A stretch of 8,467 bases of DNA, from assembly GCA_017509375.1 (NCBI GenBank), contig JAFWPT010000110.1, forward strand, positions 1-8,467, given 5' to 3'. How positions within the stretch are numbered: position 1 is the first letter of the stretch; the number at the start of each line of letters is the position of its first letter. The stretch is from Bacteroidales bacterium. GTDB taxonomy: Bacteria; Bacteroidota; Bacteroidia; Bacteroidales; UBA932. Positions 5,958-8,467 of this stretch are shown here, piece by piece. Below the pieces are notes generated by a model. The model worked only from the letters and a program-made list of their open reading frames with translations. It was not told where the DNA came from and did not search any database. The translations under genes were made by a program, and so were the position numbers.

Positions 5958-6662
5958 ATGAGAAAGTTGGCCTTCGCCCTGGTGGCCCTGTTTGCCATGG
6001 GCCCCTTTATGCCGGCAAACGCGGGTCCCGGCTTCAAGCCCAAGGATGTAGATGAATATCTCTTCTTCCAGCCTTGTGCCTGCATCGACATGTATTACAC
6101 GGACGGAGGCTACTACAGCCAGCCACAGACAGACAAGGCTGCAGGTATAGTGGCCGATATCATTAACGTAGAACGTTTCCCGTTCTCGGATATGGTAGAG
6201 GCAGATTATTATGGAGACGGAGCCAATGCTGATGCCCTCAAATGGGCCAGGGTCCTTGCAGAGACCAAGCCCAAGGATGTTGGCCGCTTGAAAGTTCCCA
6301 AGTCCCTGATAGCCAAGTTGAATGAAAGTGAAGACCGCTATGGTGTGTTCATCTATACCTATGGTTATGTCACTTCGGTGGAAGCCTATGAAAAGGAAAA
6401 GCGGGACAAAGCCATCAGCCATGCCGTGGACGTTGTGGCAGAAGAGCTAACCGGTGTAAAGGGTCTTACCAACCCCTCCATGAACTACACGGCCGACATT
6501 CCTTACAATAACGAGATGCTGTGCGTGGTGATAGACAAGCAGGAGCGTAGCGTGGTATATTACAAGAAGCAACCTTCCCCCATGTTCAATTCCCATCCCA
6601 CAGATTATGAGGACGTCAGCAAGATGCTGCACAAACTATTGAAAGACTTTATACAGAAATAA
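5958..6662 (+). CDS. Exported protein of unknown function (234 aa), second gene of the operon
   Basis: Begins MRKLAFALVALFAMGPFMPA with a signal peptidase I site after ANA (residue ~22), so the mature protein starts GPGFKPKDV. It has a tyrosine-rich region near the front (MYYTDGGYY), then a helix-rich middle (DALKWARVLAET; LIAKLNESEDRYGVFIYTYGYV). The last third holds strands typical of a periplasmic alpha/beta fold: MLCVVIDKQERSVVYYKKQ, followed by a final helix DYEDVSKMLHKLLKDFIQK. The V-I-D-x2-x-R-S-V-V-Y-Y-x-K strand and closing helix recall lipoproteins whose last strand reports on oligomer assembly, but no named family is recognised. It follows the 180-residue exported protein by 4 bases and shares its promoter. 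Both end in a Lys-rich tail after an amphipathic helix, which may mean distant relationship. Confidence 0.75.
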   Translation: MRKLAFALVALFAMGPFMPANAGPGFKPKDVDEYLFFQPCACIDMYYTDGGYYSQPQTDKAAGIVADIINVERFPFSDMVEADYYGDGANADALKWARVLAETKPKDVGRLKVPKSLIAKLNESEDRYGVFIYTYGYVTSVEAYEKEKRDKAISHAVDVVAEELTGVKGLTNPSMNYTADIPYNNEMLCVVIDKQERSVVYYKKQPSPMFNSHPTDYEDVSKMLHKLLKDFIQK

Positions 6663-6689
6663 CGGCTAAAAGCAAAGTTCCGTGGGAGG

Positions 6690-6949
6690 TTATCCGAAGA
6701 GCCTGCATAGCCTGAACATGAAGAATGGTAGATCTGATACACCTCGAAGCTGAGCACGGAAGGCTTTCATCTTGGAGTTGAGTGATTCTGCTGAAGCATT
6801 CGTTGAACGAGCGATGAAGTAGTTCAGGACGTTATCCTCCCTGGACTGATGGCATCCCTTGCCGACTTGACCTCACGTATAGTGCATCGATTGACGGTCT
6901 TGTACCAGCCGTGAAGCTTTTCCCCTCTGGTGTAAGCCATCTGCGGCGG
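6690..6949 (-). pseudogene. ISL3/ISAon1-like transposase C-terminal remnant, frameshifted
   Basis: On the minus strand the last ~85 residues of a DDE transposase are readable. One frame gives MAYTRGEKLHGWYKTV followed by VKSARDAIS from 6940 down to about 6845. After a one-base frame change near 6839-6845 the text continues DNVLNYFIARSTNASAESLN, then KMKAFRAQLRGV and LPFFMFRLCRLFG, ending in TAA at 6690-6692. STNASAES, FRAQLRGV and PFFxFRL are hallmarks of Bacteroidetes transposases of the ISL3 (DDE_Tnp_ISL3) group, including those named ISAon1 family. The N-terminal zinc-finger region and most of the catalytic core are missing, and no terminal inverted repeats were found. It cannot be functional. 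It sits where the sequence turns AT-rich. Confidence 0.8.
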
Positions 6950-6976
6950 ACACATTTCAATTCCATCCCCATCCCC

Positions 6977-7024
6977 TATAAACAAAAAACCATCACAGGG
7001 TATTGTGACGGCTTTTTGTTTATA
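6977..7024 (-). terminator. Strong 21-bp-stem hairpin terminator
   Basis: Arms 6977-6997 and 7004-7024 pair over 21 bp around the 6-nt loop GGGTAT. Two positions are A-C mismatches when read as plus-strand RNA but become G-U pairs in minus-strand RNA, so the stem is fully paired only on the minus strand. There it reads AAAAAGCC-GTCACA, loop, TGTGATGGTTTTTTG, a classic stem followed by a U run. It lies about 260 bases beyond the stop of the TonB_C-domain gene and probably ends transcripts coming from it. It could also work in the other direction, since the plus-strand copy also ends in a T run. Confidence 0.75.
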
Positions 7025-7281
7025 TAGATCAGCCAAGAACTGAACACGATCACCCACCTCACTGACAAGAGCAAACTATCCAAAAACTTGCAAAATTTGT
7101 GACCATATATGCGACCAGTCAAAGTAAAAGGATAGAAAGCATTGGTAAAGAGAATAGAACGGCCTCTTTTCTTCATCTTCCCATTGCTGTATATTGCGCC
7201 ACAACCTTCCCGTCACGAGACACAGCAAATCCCCGTCGACCGCTCCTATGGGTTATGCCGCTGATATATAAATGGGACCGA
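7025..7281. other. Intergenic stretch without a supported gene
   Basis: Between the hairpin and the stop of the TonB_C-domain gene all frames are broken by stops. Short minus-strand open pieces can be translated (one reads GFAVSRDGKVVAQYTAM, about 7175-7225), but none has a start, signal or recognisable motif. No tRNA, repeat or promoter could be supported. Confidence 0.5.
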
Positions 7282-8019
7282 CTATCTGAAACAAATATGT
7301 GCGGGGATGGTTATAAGGACTTTACAAGGTTTTCCATTGTGGTATCCCGGAGTCCATTTGGGAGCCGTTTTCATCGTCCGAATGTATGCGGCGGAAAGAT
7401 ATGTGTTTGGATTCCTCCCGATGTCATCTATATCAAGGATTTCCCCTTCTTCCGACAACAACACCCTTACCGTAACACGACCCGGTATCCTATAAGGTTC
7501 TTCCACTTCCATATGTTGGATTACCCAAAAGGAGAAATCTATGTCACTCCTGCCTGTGCTTGTACTACTTCTACCATTGAATATAGGTTTAGTTTGGCAA
7601 AGAAGATAAGGAACGGCATCTTGATAGAGAACCCAAGTACCATATCCGACTACTTCCTTTCTCACATCTTGAATCCACTGCTTACCATATTTGTCATCAA
7701 GCCATTCGAAGATGGTATAGTTGTAGAGTTTCATTTCTTGCGGGGAGCCGTCAATCACATCGCCGAAAACCTTGATTCCAATACCATACTTCTCCTTGAA
7801 CAAGTTGTCTTGGCGTGAGTTAAGGATGAGTGAGGTTCCACAAGTAGCAACAAGTTCAGCCGTTCCGTTCTCAAGTGCTTTTTTTGCCGATTCGACCGAA
7901 TACTTTTCAGAAACCGGAACACTTTCGGTTATGATTCTCGTGACTCCTTGTGCAAACGATACGGGAGAGACAACGAGTAGCAGCAGAAAGACAAGATATT
8001 GTAAATGAAGTAGTTTCAT
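7282..8019 (-). CDS. Secreted protein with a TonB C-terminal-like domain (245 aa)
   Basis: Minus-strand gene with a Sec signal peptide (MKLLHLQYLVFLLLLVVSPV, likely cleaved after SFA, residue ~23). Residues ~24-176 form a domain I do not recognise, with FEWLDDKYGKQWIQDVRKEV, a pattern seen near the end of small Bacteroidetes periplasmic proteins. Residues ~177-245 match the TonB_C fold: GRVTVRVLLSEEGEILDI, a variable turn, YIRTMKTAPKWTPGYHNGKP (PKWTPG at 220-225) and a final strand VLITIPAH. Canonical TonB proteins have an N-terminal membrane anchor and a proline-rich linker. Both are absent, so this is a freely secreted TonB_C-type protein, as is common in Bacteroidales, and unlikely to energise a receptor itself. 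The plus strand of this region is also open for 239 codons, but has no signal or motif and is an antisense shadow. Confidence 0.85.
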   Translation of the reverse strand: MKLLHLQYLVFLLLLVVSPVSFAQGVTRIITESVPVSEKYSVESAKKALENGTAELVATCGTSLILNSRQDNLFKEKYGIGIKVFGDVIDGSPQEMKLYNYTIFEWLDDKYGKQWIQDVRKEVVGYGTWVLYQDAVPYLLCQTKPIFNGRSSTSTGRSDIDFSFWVIQHMEVEEPYRIPGRVTVRVLLSEEGEILDIDDIGRNPNTYLSAAYIRTMKTAPKWTPGYHNGKPCKVLITIPAHICFR

Positions 8020-8044
8020 AATAGTTGACTTGTTCGATTGTCTG

Positions 8045-8053
8045 CAAATTCTA
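8045..8053 (-). promoter_or_regulatory. Weak candidate -7 box for the TonB_C-domain gene
   Basis: Read on the minus strand, TAGAATTTG lies 25 bases before the ATG at 8019. It resembles TAnnTTTG but has three bases between TA and TTTG instead of two. There is no -33 TTTG at the right distance. Recorded for its position only. Confidence 0.25.
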
Positions 8054-8074
8054 TTCCTTCATGGACCTTGATGA

Positions 8075-8236
8075 AGTGATAATGCCCTCTCCGATAGAGT
8101 TCCCGCCCGTAAATGGATTGGGGTGGAGAGGCTACTGTTGTCAGGGGAGGTGGAGGAGACCGATAAAACCGAATTTACGGAATTGGGCAAAGGAATATTT
8201 GAGCGCTATTACCCGCATTTATTTCTCTCTCGTTGA
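8075..8236 (+). pseudogene. Protein-like plus-strand tail without a start, unknown family
   Basis: After a TGA at 8072-8074 the plus strand is open for 53 codons to TGA at 8234. It reads SDNALSDRVPARKWIGVERL, then LLSGEVEETDKTEFTELGKG and IFERYYPHLFLSR. Composition is that of a soluble, acidic protein end and not of random reading, and the last helix IFERYYPHLF is plausible. There is no ATG. A preceding MDLDE (8061) is in another frame, so one base may have been lost near 8074. It overlaps the end of the barstar-like gene by 62 bases in the opposite direction, which makes it likely that this one is decayed. It could be a chance open stretch. Confidence 0.25.
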
Positions 8237-8467
8237 CTGCCCTAATAACATCAATAAATACAGCAATATCGAAGGATGCCTCTGAAAGGTTCTTACAATA
8301 AATAACGAGCGCTTCATCATCATTCAGTGCTACACTTGACATCCCTGCACTTGGCTGACGCATATATGACAGACAATCTATCATTGCATCCCAATTCATC
8401 CCATAAAAATCAGGGAAGCCCAATAGCTCTTTCATTTTTATGTTGAGAGACAGTTCTGTCATCCCAG
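8175..8467 (-). CDS. Barstar-like RNase inhibitor (immunity protein), partial at right edge
   Basis: Minus strand, open to the end of the window. The first in-frame ATG visible is 8462, but barstar proteins have ~15 residues before this region, so the true start is probably outside. Counting from that ATG, LLGFPDFYGMNWDAMIDCL (13-31) aligns with the barnase-contact helix of barstar (LPEYYGENLDALWDCL in the Bacillus protein). Asp25 and Asp29 correspond to barstar Asp35 and Asp39, the acidic residues that block the RNase active site. Barstar Tyr29 is Phe19 and Trp38 is Ile28 here, so the target may differ from barnase. A strand ALVIYCKN, a helix FIDVIRAVNERE and a final strand AQIFLCPIP complete the small alpha/beta fold. 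Family members bind and neutralise secreted RNases, often toxin tips of polymorphic or contact-dependent systems. The partner would be expected upstream on this strand, past the right edge. Confidence 0.8.
   Translation of the reverse strand, partial: GMTELSLNIKMKELLGFPDFYGMNWDAMIDCLSYMRQPSAGMSSVALNDDEALVIYCKNLSEASFDIAVFIDVIRAVNEREINAGNSAQIFLCPIP

Noticed and set aside
7173..7281. Minus-strand stretch reading GFAVSRDGKVVAQYTAM
   Set aside because: Short, without start or known family, and a rival frame across the same bases looks equally plausible, so no coding claim can be supported.
7099..7818. 239-codon plus-strand open frame
   Set aside because: Antisense to the TonB_C-domain gene, no recognisable motif or promoter, and a low-complexity mix of residues. 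The minus-strand frame has a signal peptide and a known domain.
8036..8053. Third copy of the intergenic element before the TonB_C-domain gene (minus strand, GAATTTGCAGACAAT)
   Set aside because: Only about ten bases resemble the element end. The direct repeats, both stems and the closing box are missing, so chance is sufficient.
8025..8285. 86-codon plus-strand open frame
   Set aside because: Overlaps the barstar-like gene in antisense and reads unlike a protein (Trp, Arg and Cys-rich middle). A different frame here is more protein-like and is listed instead.

Overview
The window looks like a contig from an uncultured gut or rumen Bacteroidales, with foreign or misassembled sequence at its left end. 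Evidence for Bacteroidetes in most of the window: several TAnnTTTG -7 promoter motifs placed just upstream of start codons, no Shine-Dalgarno dependence, two lipoproteins starting MKK with a lipobox, a seven-helix membrane AraC-type regulator, a secreted TonB_C-domain protein, and the C-terminus of an ISL3/ISAon1-like Bacteroidetes transposase.

Layout. Positions 1 to about 1140 carry the interior of a LacI-type periplasmic-binding-domain regulator of a kind known from Firmicutes (Lachnospiraceae-like). It loses its frame at about 1140-1150 and is followed at once, in another frame, by the last ~65 residues of an unrelated protein that resembles an RsbW-like ATPase domain. This is either a chimeric assembly join or a real recombination point. 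Positions 1360-1479 and 4989-5108 hold two copies of an undescribed intergenic element: a GGAGA/TCTCC hairpin, two 21-bp direct repeats, a TCTGC/GCAGA hairpin and a terminal TAAATT(T/A)G promoter-like box. Each copy lies directly upstream of a lipoprotein gene. Positions 1526-3784 encode a 752-residue lipoprotein made of three tandem ~240-residue modules, each with two lipocalin-like halves. A 10-bp-stem terminator follows, then a membrane AraC-type regulator (3909-4997), the second repeat copy, a 64-residue lipoprotein (5161-5355), and a two-gene operon of exported proteins of unknown function (5411-5953, 5958-6662).

From about 6663 the sequence becomes visibly more AT-rich and rearranged: a frameshifted transposase remnant on the minus strand (6690-6949), a 21-bp-stem hairpin terminator (6977-7024), a minus-strand secreted TonB_C-domain protein (7282-8019), a plus-strand protein-like tail without a start (8075-8236), and a barstar-like RNase inhibitor running off the right edge (8175-8467, minus).

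How they may work together: the central block 1344-6662 reads as a cell-envelope locus in which two lipoprotein genes share one upstream element, with a membrane-tethered DNA-binding regulator between them. A shared regulon controlled through the 21-bp repeats is an inference. The barstar homologue implies a cognate secreted RNase or polymorphic toxin beyond the right edge, also an inference. The best candidates for something undescribed are the paired intergenic element and the modular lipoprotein it precedes.
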